Below are positions 15,232 through 22,607 of a stretch of 64,000 nt of DNA, piece after piece. The DNA comes from Bdellovibrionaceae bacterium UBA2339. Lineage in GTDB: Bacteria; Bdellovibrionota; Bdellovibrionia; Bdellovibrionales; JAMPXM01. The number at the start of each line of letters is the position of its first letter. The first letter of the stretch is position 1. The stretch is taken from positions 35,524 through 99,523 of the forward strand of contig DDUL01000060.1 in assembly GCA_002344785.1 (NCBI GenBank), read 5' to 3'. The notes under the pieces were generated by a model that ran no database searches, had not been told where the DNA came from, and worked only from the letters and a program-made list of their open reading frames with translations. A program made the position numbers and the translations under genes.

Positions 15232-16605
15232 TCATTTTGGAATGTAGCGGACTTCGACTCGCGCGCCGGCCGGTGGTGGCGAGTTGAAGATCAGGAGCTT
15301 GCCCTCGATCCTCCATGAGAGCGGGACATTGGGAGTCACGAACACTTGCACACTGCCGGGTTGGGGCTCGGCACCCAGTTCGAAACTCGAGACGAGTTTG
15401 CGAACATCTTGCGAGATGGATGCGAGGTTTTTGCCGTAGTCGCTGGCGCAGATTGAGTAGGTGCGACCGCCGGTGAGTTTGGCGAGCGCATCGACGGCGA
15501 GACCGTAGTCGCCGGCAAGCCCGCTGCGACTTTGGCGGCGCTGATCGGCGCGGCAGCGATTGTCATTTGGGAGCACGATGATCCCGTGGGCCATGAAGCG
15601 CTTGGTGTCGGAGAAGTAGGCTTTGAAGCGATTCACGACGTCTTGCGGTCGTGTGGCGTTGGGATTCTTGCCGTCGGAGAGTTCATCTTCGTCACTGAGG
15701 ACGACGAGCACGAAGTCGACGCCGTCGCGGAAGAAGCCGACGTTTGCGGTGAAGCGCTGATCCATCGCGAGCATCGAAGCGCGCAGCGGTTCTTCATCCG
15801 CTGTGGGGCAGCCCTTAGGTTTGTTGTAGCAGTCGATGGTCTCTTCGCGCTGCACGGTTTTGCGGAAGAGTGTGTCCGCATTCGCAAACTGCGGCGTGAG
15901 GATCTTCGCTTGCGAGCCGGTCAGCGTGAGCAGTTGGCCGTTGGTTGAAAACGGCGAGCGTGCGCCGCTCAAATCTGTTGTGGTGATACCGATTTGCCAA
16001 TCGAGATCACTGATCGCCGAGATGAAGCTATCAAAGCGCTCGCCCATTTTGCGTTGCTCTTGATCCATCGAGGCCGAGTTGTCGGTGATGACGAGAATGT
16101 CGACTTTGCCCGCATTGGAGTCTTGCGCGAAGGATTCGGTCACGCGGCGATCGGGTGTGGGCGCAGGTGTTGGTACGGGAGTCGGCACGGGCGTGGGGAC
16201 TGGAGTTGGTGCAGGTGTTGGTACGGGAGTCGGTACAGGAGTCGGTACAGGCGTGGGGACAGGTGTCGGCACCGGCGTCGGCACGGGCGTGGGTGTGGGG
16301 ACAGGTGTCGGCACGGGCGTGGGCACCGGCGTGGGTGTGGGCTCCATGTCGGGATCGCGAGGCAGAGGAGTGGGCTCAGGCGTTGCAGTCGGTGGCGGCT
16401 CACTTGGGGTTGGAAGTGGGACCGGAGGAGTTGGAGCCGGAGTAGGCTGCGTGAGGCGGCGATTCTCCTCCTCCAAATTGCGGCCGACAAATGCGGGTTG
16501 ATTACATGCCGACAAACTCAGTGCGAAAAGCACAGGTGCAATGAGTGCGCGGGGCACATGGGCGTATGAGGAAATGAATTTCGCAAACAGACTCGGCACG
16601 AACAT
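15232..16605 (-). CDS. von Willebrand factor A lipoprotein with long Pro-Thr linker
   Basis: A 457-residue surface or periplasmic lipoprotein. The signal peptide ends in a lipobox (LSLSAC, Cys34). Residues about 52-150 are a Pro-Thr-Val-Ala repeat (PTPVPTPVPT...), likely an extended stalk. Residues about 167-390 are a VWA domain with the MIDAS motif D175-N-S177-A-S179 after VDILVIT, the later TTTDLSG and VVLSDEDE strands, and a short beta domain at the end. VWA domains bind protein partners through a metal ion. The start is the ATG at 16605 with GGAGG upstream; the frame is open further, but that part overlaps the divergent hydrolase gene. Partner unknown. Confidence 0.85.
   Translation of the reverse strand: MFVPSLFAKFISSYAHVPRALIAPVLFALSLSACNQPAFVGRNLEEENRRLTQPTPAPTPPVPLPTPSEPPPTATPEPTPLPRDPDMEPTPTPVPTPVPTPVPTPTPVPTPVPTPVPTPVPTPVPTPVPTPAPTPVPTPVPTPVPTPAPTPDRRVTESFAQDSNAGKVDILVITDNSASMDQEQRKMGERFDSFISAISDLDWQIGITTTDLSGARSPFSTNGQLLTLTGSQAKILTPQFANADTLFRKTVQREETIDCYNKPKGCPTADEEPLRASMLAMDQRFTANVGFFRDGVDFVLVVLSDEDELSDGKNPNATRPQDVVNRFKAYFSDTKRFMAHGIIVLPNDNRCRADQRRQSRSGLAGDYGLAVDALAKLTGGRTYSICASDYGKNLASISQDVRKLVSSFELGAEPQPGSVQVFVTPNVPLSWRIEGKLLIFNSPPPAGARVEVRYIPK
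16150..16350 (-). repeat. Pro-Thr-Val coding repeat array
   Basis: About 200 bases of imperfect 12-bp units (plus strand words like GTCGGTACAGGA and GTGGGGACAGGT) that encode PVPT repeats. Synonymous changes between units show that the protein sequence has been kept while the DNA drifted. Confidence 0.9.
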
Positions 16606-16746
16606 GAGGCCTCCGCAGGCGTGGCGCTCCGTGCCGGGATCGCGAGTTCTCCGAAACCGTGGTGAACTCGATCTTTCTCTTGTTGAACTATCGGACGATA
16701 CGCGAAAGTGTTTCACGAGACTTGAGTCGAGTTCGCTGGAGGATCG

Positions 16747-17697
16747 ATGTCGAAGTTCGAAGAGCTTTCGAATCCGCAAAACAATCCATGGTCGAGTGAG
16801 TTGCGCGAATTGCGAGATCTGCGCATGGGTGATTGGCGCGTGCTGGCTTTGCCGACCGGCATATTCGGTTTGGATGGCGGCGCGATGTTTGGAACTGTCC
16901 CCAAAGTGCTGTGGCAAAAGACGAATCCTCCCGATGCGGAAAATCGAATTGCGATGGAAGCGCGGGCGCTTTTGCTTCTGAATGAGACACTCGGTCGGCG
17001 CGTTTTGGTTGATTGCGGAGTGGGTGGCGATTTTGTCGAGAAGTACGGACCAAAGTTGGGCCCGAAGTTCGCGGAGATGTACGCGATCGAGGCGGGAAAA
17101 TCGGGTTTGGAGCGAGCCTTGGAGCGCGTGGGTTTCAAGGCCGACCAAATCACCGATGTCGTGCTGACGCATTTGCATTTTGATCATGCTGGAGGCGCGA
17201 CGAAGTGGGATGGGCAACGGCTTGTGCCGACACTGCCGCGCGCGACTTATCATGTCCAAAGGCGAAATTTAGAGACGGCGAGTGCGCCGAATGTGCGCGA
17301 GCGCGCCAGTTACTTCGCGGCGAACTTTGAGCCGTTGCGTGAAGCGGGCGTGTTGAATTTGTTGGATGGCGAAGTGAAGAATCTTTTGCCGGGATTGAGT
17401 GTGTGGGTCTCTGACGGACACACTTCGGGGCAGCAAGTGGTGCGCATCGAAGGCGGCGGACAAGTGCTTTACTATTGCGGAGATGTGATCCCAACTTCGA
17501 CGCATGTGCGATTGGCCTGGGTCATGGGTTATGATTTGCGTCCGCTTGATCTGATCGAAGAGAAGCGAAGATTGTTGGCGCAGGCCGTGAGCGAATCGGC
17601 GTTTTTGTACTTTGAGCACGATCCCTATATGGATTGCGCGCAGATCACTGCGGATCGCGACGACTTCAAGGTTTCGCAGCGCTATCGTCTGAGCTGA
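16747..17697 (+). CDS. Metallo-beta-lactamase-fold hydrolase
   Basis: A 316-residue MBL-fold protein. The metal-binding signature HLHFDHAGG follows VVLTHLHF, a further His is in SDGHTSGQQ, an Asp in YYCGDVIP, and the last His in FEHDPY, so both zinc sites look complete. The insertion between strands and the overall length resemble the AHL-lactonase/AttM-like branch, but substrate cannot be read from sequence. No signal peptide. The ATG at 16747 follows GGAGG. It diverges from the VWA lipoprotein, and its last 32 bases overlap the convergent plsC-like gene. Confidence 0.85.
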   Translation: MSKFEELSNPQNNPWSSELRELRDLRMGDWRVLALPTGIFGLDGGAMFGTVPKVLWQKTNPPDAENRIAMEARALLLLNETLGRRVLVDCGVGGDFVEKYGPKLGPKFAEMYAIEAGKSGLERALERVGFKADQITDVVLTHLHFDHAGGATKWDGQRLVPTLPRATYHVQRRNLETASAPNVRERASYFAANFEPLREAGVLNLLDGEVKNLLPGLSVWVSDGHTSGQQVVRIEGGGQVLYYCGDVIPTSTHVRLAWVMGYDLRPLDLIEEKRRLLAQAVSESAFLYFEHDPYMDCAQITADRDDFKVSQRYRLS

Positions 17698-18424
17698 TGA
17701 GATCTTCGCGGAAGGCGTTCGGGTTGATGCTCATCACCCAATCGCGATAGCGCTCGTAAATCAGTTCGATGTTGCCAGGTGGACACACGGGCCCGACGTG
17801 CAGGGTGAGTTTGCCGGGCACGGCGAAGATACGTCCTTTGGGCCAAAGATCGGCATTTCCTTCCAGATAAAGAAACAGCAGCGGTGTTGTCGTGCGTTCG
17901 CTAAAGAGGCTCACGCCGCGCTTGAATTGGCCGATGAAGCCATCGGGTGAGCGCGTGCCTTCCGGAAAGATGATCAGCCAGATCGCCTCGAGTTTGGACA
18001 ATAAGGTCAGGCAGAGTTGCACGGCCTCGCCCTTTTTGTCTTTGCGATCGATTGGGATGGCGCCCAGGCAATGTTTGGAGAAGAAGGTGAAGAGGGGATT
18101 GGTGAAGAAATAGTCTTTGGCTGCCGCGATGAACAGATCGCCCCAATAGCGAAAGGGTATGGCGGCGGCGATGGAGACGGCGTCGAGGTGAGAGGCGTGG
18201 TTCGCGATCACCAGGAGCTTGGGGTAGTTTTTGTGGATTTCGTGAAAGTCGCCGACGACTTTGAGCCGGATGTAAAATTTGAAGAACCAGTATTTGAGAA
18301 TGAGGGACCAGAGCAGTCGGAAAAATTTTGAGGTCAGGTCAAACTGCCGCGTAAAGAGCGGCAAGTGTTTGAGGTAACTCGGCAGGCGCGTCCATTGCTC
18401 GTTTTCGTAGTCCCAGTTTTTCAT
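17666..18424 (-). CDS. plsC: 1-acyl-sn-glycerol-3-phosphate acyltransferase (PlsC family)
   Basis: A 252-residue membrane-associated acyltransferase that makes phosphatidic acid. Catalytic motif NHASHLDAVS (H-x4-D) is followed by a hydrophobic helix, the GAIPIDRKDK block, and the substrate-binding FPEGTRSPDG. An N-terminal hydrophobic region (LLWSLILKYWFFKFYI) anchors it. It overlaps cdsA by four bases (ATGA), and together they encode consecutive steps: PlsC makes phosphatidic acid and CdsA turns it into CDP-diacylglycerol. Last gene of the regulator-cdsA-plsC operon. Confidence 0.92.
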   Translation of the reverse strand: MKNWDYENEQWTRLPSYLKHLPLFTRQFDLTSKFFRLLWSLILKYWFFKFYIRLKVVGDFHEIHKNYPKLLVIANHASHLDAVSIAAAIPFRYWGDLFIAAAKDYFFTNPLFTFFSKHCLGAIPIDRKDKKGEAVQLCLTLLSKLEAIWLIIFPEGTRSPDGFIGQFKRGVSLFSERTTTPLLFLYLEGNADLWPKGRIFAVPGKLTLHVGPVCPPGNIELIYERYRDWVMSINPNAFREDLISSDDSAAKP

Positions 18425-19398
18425 GGCGATCCCGGCAGGGCTCCGAGGGGCAAGCTCGAGGTCTCAAGATACCACATCACGTAGTAGAAAATGGGCGCGA
18501 CAAAAATCAGACGATCCATCACCGAGAGCAGATCCCCGCGACCGATGATGAAAACGCCGACGTCTTTGATGCCGAGATCGCGACGAATCACGGACAACAC
18601 GAGATCGCCGAGACTTCCGCCGAGAATGGCGACGAGGCCTGAGGCGATCCAAAAAGTCTCCGATCGCTCGGGAAGCAAATGTCGAAAGCTGAAGGCGATC
18701 ACTAAGGTGAGTAGAGCCGCGACGCCGAAGCCTTCCCAGCTTCTTCGCGGCGTGATGCGGGAGAACATCTTGGTGGGTACGTAGTTGGTGCGCGAGGTGA
18801 TGAATTGCGAAACCGCCATGGAGATGTTGTCGAAGGTTTCTGTGAGGATGGTGATGTAGATCACCATGTAGGCGCCGCGCTCAAGCCGCCAGATCCAGCC
18901 CAGATGCATGAAGCTCCAACCGAGAAATAAAAAGCACATCAGTGTGAGAGCGAGATACTGGATCATCTGCTTGTGAGAATTGCGCAAAATGGGAATGAGG
19001 CAAACCGCGCCGAAAAAGGCCATCGGCGCGAGATTGTAAAGTTCGCGAATGCCATAGTGAATGGAGGCCGCGAGAGCGAAGATGCCGAGGTAGGTCGCCC
19101 AGACGAAGTTTGAGCGATGATACATTCCCATGAGTTGGAAGAAAATCTTTGAGCCGAAGATCGCGATGATGGATAGCGCAATCAGTGACCAAGGGCGCGG
19201 CAACGAATTGGCGATGAACAAAAACGGGGTGGCAATGCACCAGCTGATCAGCGAAGCGAAGCCGGCTTGCGTGAATGGGCCGTGGTGGCGAATGAAAAAG
19301 AAAAACACGCTGAGAATGATGAGCATGCCCATGACGATGCCGAAGGTCTGCAAGTAGACCGGCTCGCTCAGCAGTGAAGAGTCGAAGAAGTTCATCAT
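18421..19398 (-). CDS. cdsA: Phosphatidate cytidylyltransferase
   Basis: A 325-residue integral membrane enzyme with about eight helices, forming CDP-diacylglycerol from phosphatidic acid and CTP. The C-terminal signature is visible as DLVLSVIRRDLGIKDVG, then a glycine-rich segment, then SVMDRL; the usual S-x8-K-R-x3-K-D and D-R-x-D positions are only partly kept, with RRDLGIKD in place of KR..GIKD and DRL in place of DRxD. Divergence at these sites could reflect a CdsA-like subfamily. Start overlaps the stop of the sigma-54 regulator, and the stop overlaps plsC, so translation of all three is coupled. Confidence 0.87.
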   Translation of the reverse strand: MMNFFDSSLLSEPVYLQTFGIVMGMLIILSVFFFFIRHHGPFTQAGFASLISWCIATPFLFIANSLPRPWSLIALSIIAIFGSKIFFQLMGMYHRSNFVWATYLGIFALAASIHYGIRELYNLAPMAFFGAVCLIPILRNSHKQMIQYLALTLMCFLFLGWSFMHLGWIWRLERGAYMVIYITILTETFDNISMAVSQFITSRTNYVPTKMFSRITPRRSWEGFGVAALLTLVIAFSFRHLLPERSETFWIASGLVAILGGSLGDLVLSVIRRDLGIKDVGVFIIGRGDLLSVMDRLIFVAPIFYYVMWYLETSSLPLGALPGSP

Positions 19399-20789
19399 GG
19401 TGCTCCGATGGAATAATCTTTCATCTTCTTGTAGATGCTCGAACGAGAAATTCCAAGAAGTTCGGCGGCCTTGTCGACATCTTGAGTTTGCGCCAGGGCC
19501 GAGCGAATAGCTTGCGCCTCGACGCGCTCAAGCAGGGCCGTGAGGCCCAGACTCAGGTCGGGCGCAGCTTGAGTTGCCGGATCGGCGTGAGAGCGCGCGC
19601 GAGTTTGCGGCAGCACCATGGCGACATCTTCAGCGCGAATCAGAGGCAAGGGTGAAATGAGGGCCAATTGCTCGCAGATTCGGCGAAGCTCTCGAGTGTG
19701 GCCGGGCCAATTGTGTCGTGTGAGCGCCTCAAGAGCATCAGCCGCGAAACTTTTGTTGTAGCGAGGGCGCTCCAGACTGAGGAAGTGCTCGGCCAGTGCG
19801 GGCAAGTCTTCGAGTCGCTGTGTGAGTTGTGGAAGTCGCAGTCGATGACCGGAGAGTCGGAAGTACAAGTCCTCGCGGAACTCGCCCTGCCGAACCATTT
19901 CTTCGAGACTTCGATTGGTCGCGGCGATGATGCGAGCGCTGACTTTCACGCTCTGCGCGCTGCCGACGCGTCGAACTTCACCGCTTTCAAGAAAGCGTAA
20001 GAGTTTGGCTTGCTGAGTGGCGGGCAGGGCTTCGACTTCGTCGAGAAACAGATCGCCGCCCTGTGCGCTCTCCGCAAGACCAACTTTGTCGCGATCCGCA
20101 CCCGTGAATGCGCCTTTGATGTGTCCAAAAAATTCGGATTCAAAGACGCTGTCAGGAAGGGCGCCAAGATTCACGGCCACCCAAGGGCGCGTAGGATCTT
20201 GGCGTCGCTCCTGAGCGTGCAGCAGTTGCGCGACGACTTCTTTGCCGGATCCCGATGGGCCTTCGATGAGCACGGGTGCGGTTTCGCCACGAAGTGCCGC
20301 GATCTCGCGCTGAAGTTTTTGGCTTGCGGGTCCGTCGCCAATCCAGCGAACGCCACTTTGTTGTGGTCCCGGTCGGAGTTGGAGCAGGGCTTCGATTTTC
20401 TCGAGGGTAATCTGCAATTCGTCGCGCCCAATGGGTTTGGCGAGAAAGCGCGTCGCGCCGGCCTTGAGGCATTGCTCCATCAGCTCGCGTCGCAAGTCGC
20501 CGCTCATCGCGATCAATTCCATTTGTGGTTTGAGTCGGTGAAGTGTGCGCAAAACTTCCAGACCTTCGGCTTGCGTGCTGGGGCTCAAATGCATGTCCAC
20601 CAGAGCGGCGGCGCAAGCGTCGGCTGGGTTTGGGCTGGCGCCGACTTGCTGAAGATCGGGAACTGCAAGCATCGTCCAATTGCTCGGCAAGATTCGACGA
20701 AGGCTTGCGACCACCAAATCGTCGTCATCGACGACAAGGAGTTTGAGCTTTTGCTCCTCGTGGTCTGAGGCATTTGGAGGGCGAGACAT
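19395..20789 (-). CDS. Sigma-54-dependent response regulator (NtrC family)
   Basis: A 464-residue three-domain regulator. REC domain at residues about 15-135 (LLVVDDDDLV acidic pocket, ALVDMHLS with the phospho-Asp, LAKPIG lysine). AAA+ domain with Walker A GPSGSGKE, the sigma-54 contact GAFTGAD, Walker B GGDLFLDEVE and a second-region arginine finger. C-terminal Fis-type helix-turn-helix AAELLGISRSSIYKKMK. It should activate sigma-54 promoters when phosphorylated; no cognate kinase is adjacent. The ATG at 20789 is chosen because it directly precedes the REC domain. Unusually, it is coupled by ATGA overlap to cdsA-plsC. Confidence 0.92.
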   Translation of the reverse strand: MSRPPNASDHEEQKLKLLVVDDDDLVVASLRRILPSNWTMLAVPDLQQVGASPNPADACAAALVDMHLSPSTQAEGLEVLRTLHRLKPQMELIAMSGDLRRELMEQCLKAGATRFLAKPIGRDELQITLEKIEALLQLRPGPQQSGVRWIGDGPASQKLQREIAALRGETAPVLIEGPSGSGKEVVAQLLHAQERRQDPTRPWVAVNLGALPDSVFESEFFGHIKGAFTGADRDKVGLAESAQGGDLFLDEVEALPATQQAKLLRFLESGEVRRVGSAQSVKVSARIIAATNRSLEEMVRQGEFREDLYFRLSGHRLRLPQLTQRLEDLPALAEHFLSLERPRYNKSFAADALEALTRHNWPGHTRELRRICEQLALISPLPLIRAEDVAMVLPQTRARSHADPATQAAPDLSLGLTALLERVEAQAIRSALAQTQDVDKAAELLGISRSSIYKKMKDYSIGAP

Positions 20790-20880
20790 TCTCGGGCCTT
20801 TCTCGAGTCTGTTCACGACGGCAAATTGACGCGTTACTTGAATGCTATCCGCCCTTGGGGGGACGTGACAATATGTACGC

Positions 20881-22104
20881 ATGAGTTCTGATGCGCAGAC
20901 CGCTCGACGAATTTTATTGCTGGAAAACATTCACCCTGTCGCGCGCGAGGCGCTTTTGCGCGAAGGCCACGAAGTGACTTTGCTCGCGCATTCACCGGAT
21001 CGGGCTGAACTTGGCCAATTGTTGCAAAAACATGATGTGGTGGGTTTGCGTTCGAAGACTCGACTCACCAAAGACTTGTTGGCTCAGGCGCCGCACTTGG
21101 CGCTCATTGGCTGCTTTTGCATTGGCACGGATCAAGTGGATTTGGCTGCAGCGAATGCGCTCGGAATTCCAGTCTTCAATGCGCCATACTCGAACACGCG
21201 AAGTGTCGCCGAAATGGTGTTGGCGGAAGTGATCATGTTGGCGCGACAATTGGGCGACCGCAATATGGCGGCCCATCGCGGACAGTGGCTCAAGAGCGCA
21301 GATGGATCGCGCGAAGTGCGGGGTAAGACTCTGGGCATTGTTGGCTATGGGCACATTGGTAGTCAGGTGAGCGTGTTGGCCGAGGCCTTTGGCCTGCGCG
21401 TGCTGTTTTACGACGTCGTCAAGAAGTTGCCGCTCGGGAATTCGCAGAGCGTGGATTCGTTGGCGGAACTTTTGCGCCGATCTGATTTTGTAAGTCTGCA
21501 TGTGCCGGACACACGTGCGACGCGCGGGTTGATGGGAGCTGCGGAGCTGAAACTGATGCGTCCCGGTTCAGCGCTGATCAATGCCAGTCGAGGAACCGTC
21601 GTCGATATTCCGGCTTTGGCGGAGGCGATTCGAAGCGGGCATTTGTCAGGTGCAGCCGTGGATGTGTTTCCGGAAGAGCCGGCTTCCAATAGCGAAGGCT
21701 TTAAGAGCGAGTTGCAAGGCTTGCCGAATGTGATTTTGACTCCGCATATCGGCGGGAGCACGCTCGAAGCGCAAGAGTCGATTGGCCTGGAGGTGGCGGC
21801 AAGTTTCATCGCCTATTTGCGTGATGGCCACACCTTGGGAGCCGTGAACTTCCCGCCCTTAGCGCTGCCGCGCCAGCATCCCGATGCAACCCGAATCGCG
21901 AACGTGCATCGCAACGTGCCGGGAGTGTTAGGGAGTATCAACTCCATCGTTTCCGAATTGGGTGCGAACATCCAAGGTCAAGCTTTGGCCACCGATGAGC
22001 AAATCGGCTTTGTCGTGATGGATGTGGAAGTGCAGGACGCTGGTGAGTTGCTCAAGCGCGTGAGCGCGCTCGCGACTTCGATTCGCACTTCACTCTTGCC
22101 TTAA
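20881..22104 (+). CDS. serA: D-3-phosphoglycerate dehydrogenase
   Basis: A 407-residue NAD enzyme opening L-serine synthesis. Rossmann motif GIVGYGHIGSQ, catalytic Arg in NASRGTVVD, Glu in DVFPEEP and His in TPHIGGST are all present. A C-terminal ACT domain (HRNVPGVLGSINSIV...) of the E. coli type should bind serine for feedback inhibition; the extra ASB domain of long SerA forms is missing. The length matches E. coli SerA (410). It diverges from the sigma-54 regulator 91 bases away and ends 7 bases before the convergent DHp-only gene. Confidence 0.95.
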   Translation: MSSDAQTARRILLLENIHPVAREALLREGHEVTLLAHSPDRAELGQLLQKHDVVGLRSKTRLTKDLLAQAPHLALIGCFCIGTDQVDLAAANALGIPVFNAPYSNTRSVAEMVLAEVIMLARQLGDRNMAAHRGQWLKSADGSREVRGKTLGIVGYGHIGSQVSVLAEAFGLRVLFYDVVKKLPLGNSQSVDSLAELLRRSDFVSLHVPDTRATRGLMGAAELKLMRPGSALINASRGTVVDIPALAEAIRSGHLSGAAVDVFPEEPASNSEGFKSELQGLPNVILTPHIGGSTLEAQESIGLEVAASFIAYLRDGHTLGAVNFPPLALPRQHPDATRIANVHRNVPGVLGSINSIVSELGANIQGQALATDEQIGFVVMDVEVQDAGELLKRVSALATSIRTSLLP

Positions 22105-22111
22105 ATTTCAG

Positions 22112-22561
22112 TCAGGTGTGTGGAACTTCGCGCACGTGATCTTGGATTTCGACGATTCGCTTGCGGCGCACATTCAAAAGATCCCCGAGTCGGTGCAGCG
22201 CCTCGCGAGCTTTGTTGAGTTGGCGAAGCTGGGCCGGATTGAGTTGACCTTCGCGCGACACGGCTTCTAGCAGAGCCTCGATCATGCCAGCTGAAATCGC
22301 GAGCGGATTGGCGAGATCGTGCAAAAACGAACGTTCTTCTAGGGCGAGTTCTACGAGATTGTTCGGCAGCGGCGCTGGAGGTGGTGGCGGCGGCGTGGGT
22401 CGGATTGGCGCTTCAAGCTGCACAGGTGTTGGGCTGAGACTTGCTCGTTCTCCAGCGCGCGCGCTGGAGCTTGTGCGCTTGATTATGCCAGAGCGGCGCT
22501 GAGGCGCTTTCAGCTTTGACGTTTTCTTTTGGCTTCGAGAGGTCGACTTGGCTTTTGGCAT
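22112..22561 (-). CDS. Stand-alone histidine-kinase DHp-like (HisKA) protein
   Basis: A 149-residue protein. Residues 1-75 are basic then Pro-rich and probably disordered. Residues about 80-145 are two helices resembling a kinase dimerisation/phosphoacceptor domain: ERSFLHDLANPLAISAG matches the H-box pattern (F-x-H-D-L-x-N-P-L) with a candidate phospho-His, followed by a heptad-rich second helix. No ATPase domain is present. It could be a phosphotransfer protein like Spo0B or ChpT, or an inhibitor of a kinase. It sits near a kinase/REC/Hpt cluster on the same strand (24-27 kb). The ATG at 22561 is used; one at 22597 is possible. Confidence 0.65.
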   Translation of the reverse strand: MPKAKSTSRSQKKTSKLKAPQRRSGIIKRTSSSARAGERASLSPTPVQLEAPIRPTPPPPPPAPLPNNLVELALEERSFLHDLANPLAISAGMIEALLEAVSREGQLNPAQLRQLNKAREALHRLGDLLNVRRKRIVEIQDHVREVPHT

Positions 22562-22607
22562 GTAGGCCTCGTGGTCAAAGATTCGTTGGACGTGCAAAAG
22601 CCCTCAA

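Noticed and set aside
16150..16350. Possible CRISPR-like array
   Set aside because: Units are 12 bp, contiguous, without unique spacers, and code for a Pro-Thr stalk.
16606..17259. Upstream extension of the VWA lipoprotein frame
   Set aside because: It would overlap the MBL hydrolase gene antisense; the lipoprotein signal peptide begins at the ATG at 16605 with a good ribosome site.
1936..20876. Shared word TGACAATATGT at 1937-1947 and 20866-20876 as a regulatory motif
   Set aside because: An 11-base match is expected many times by chance in 64 kb, and the two positions differ relative to gene starts.
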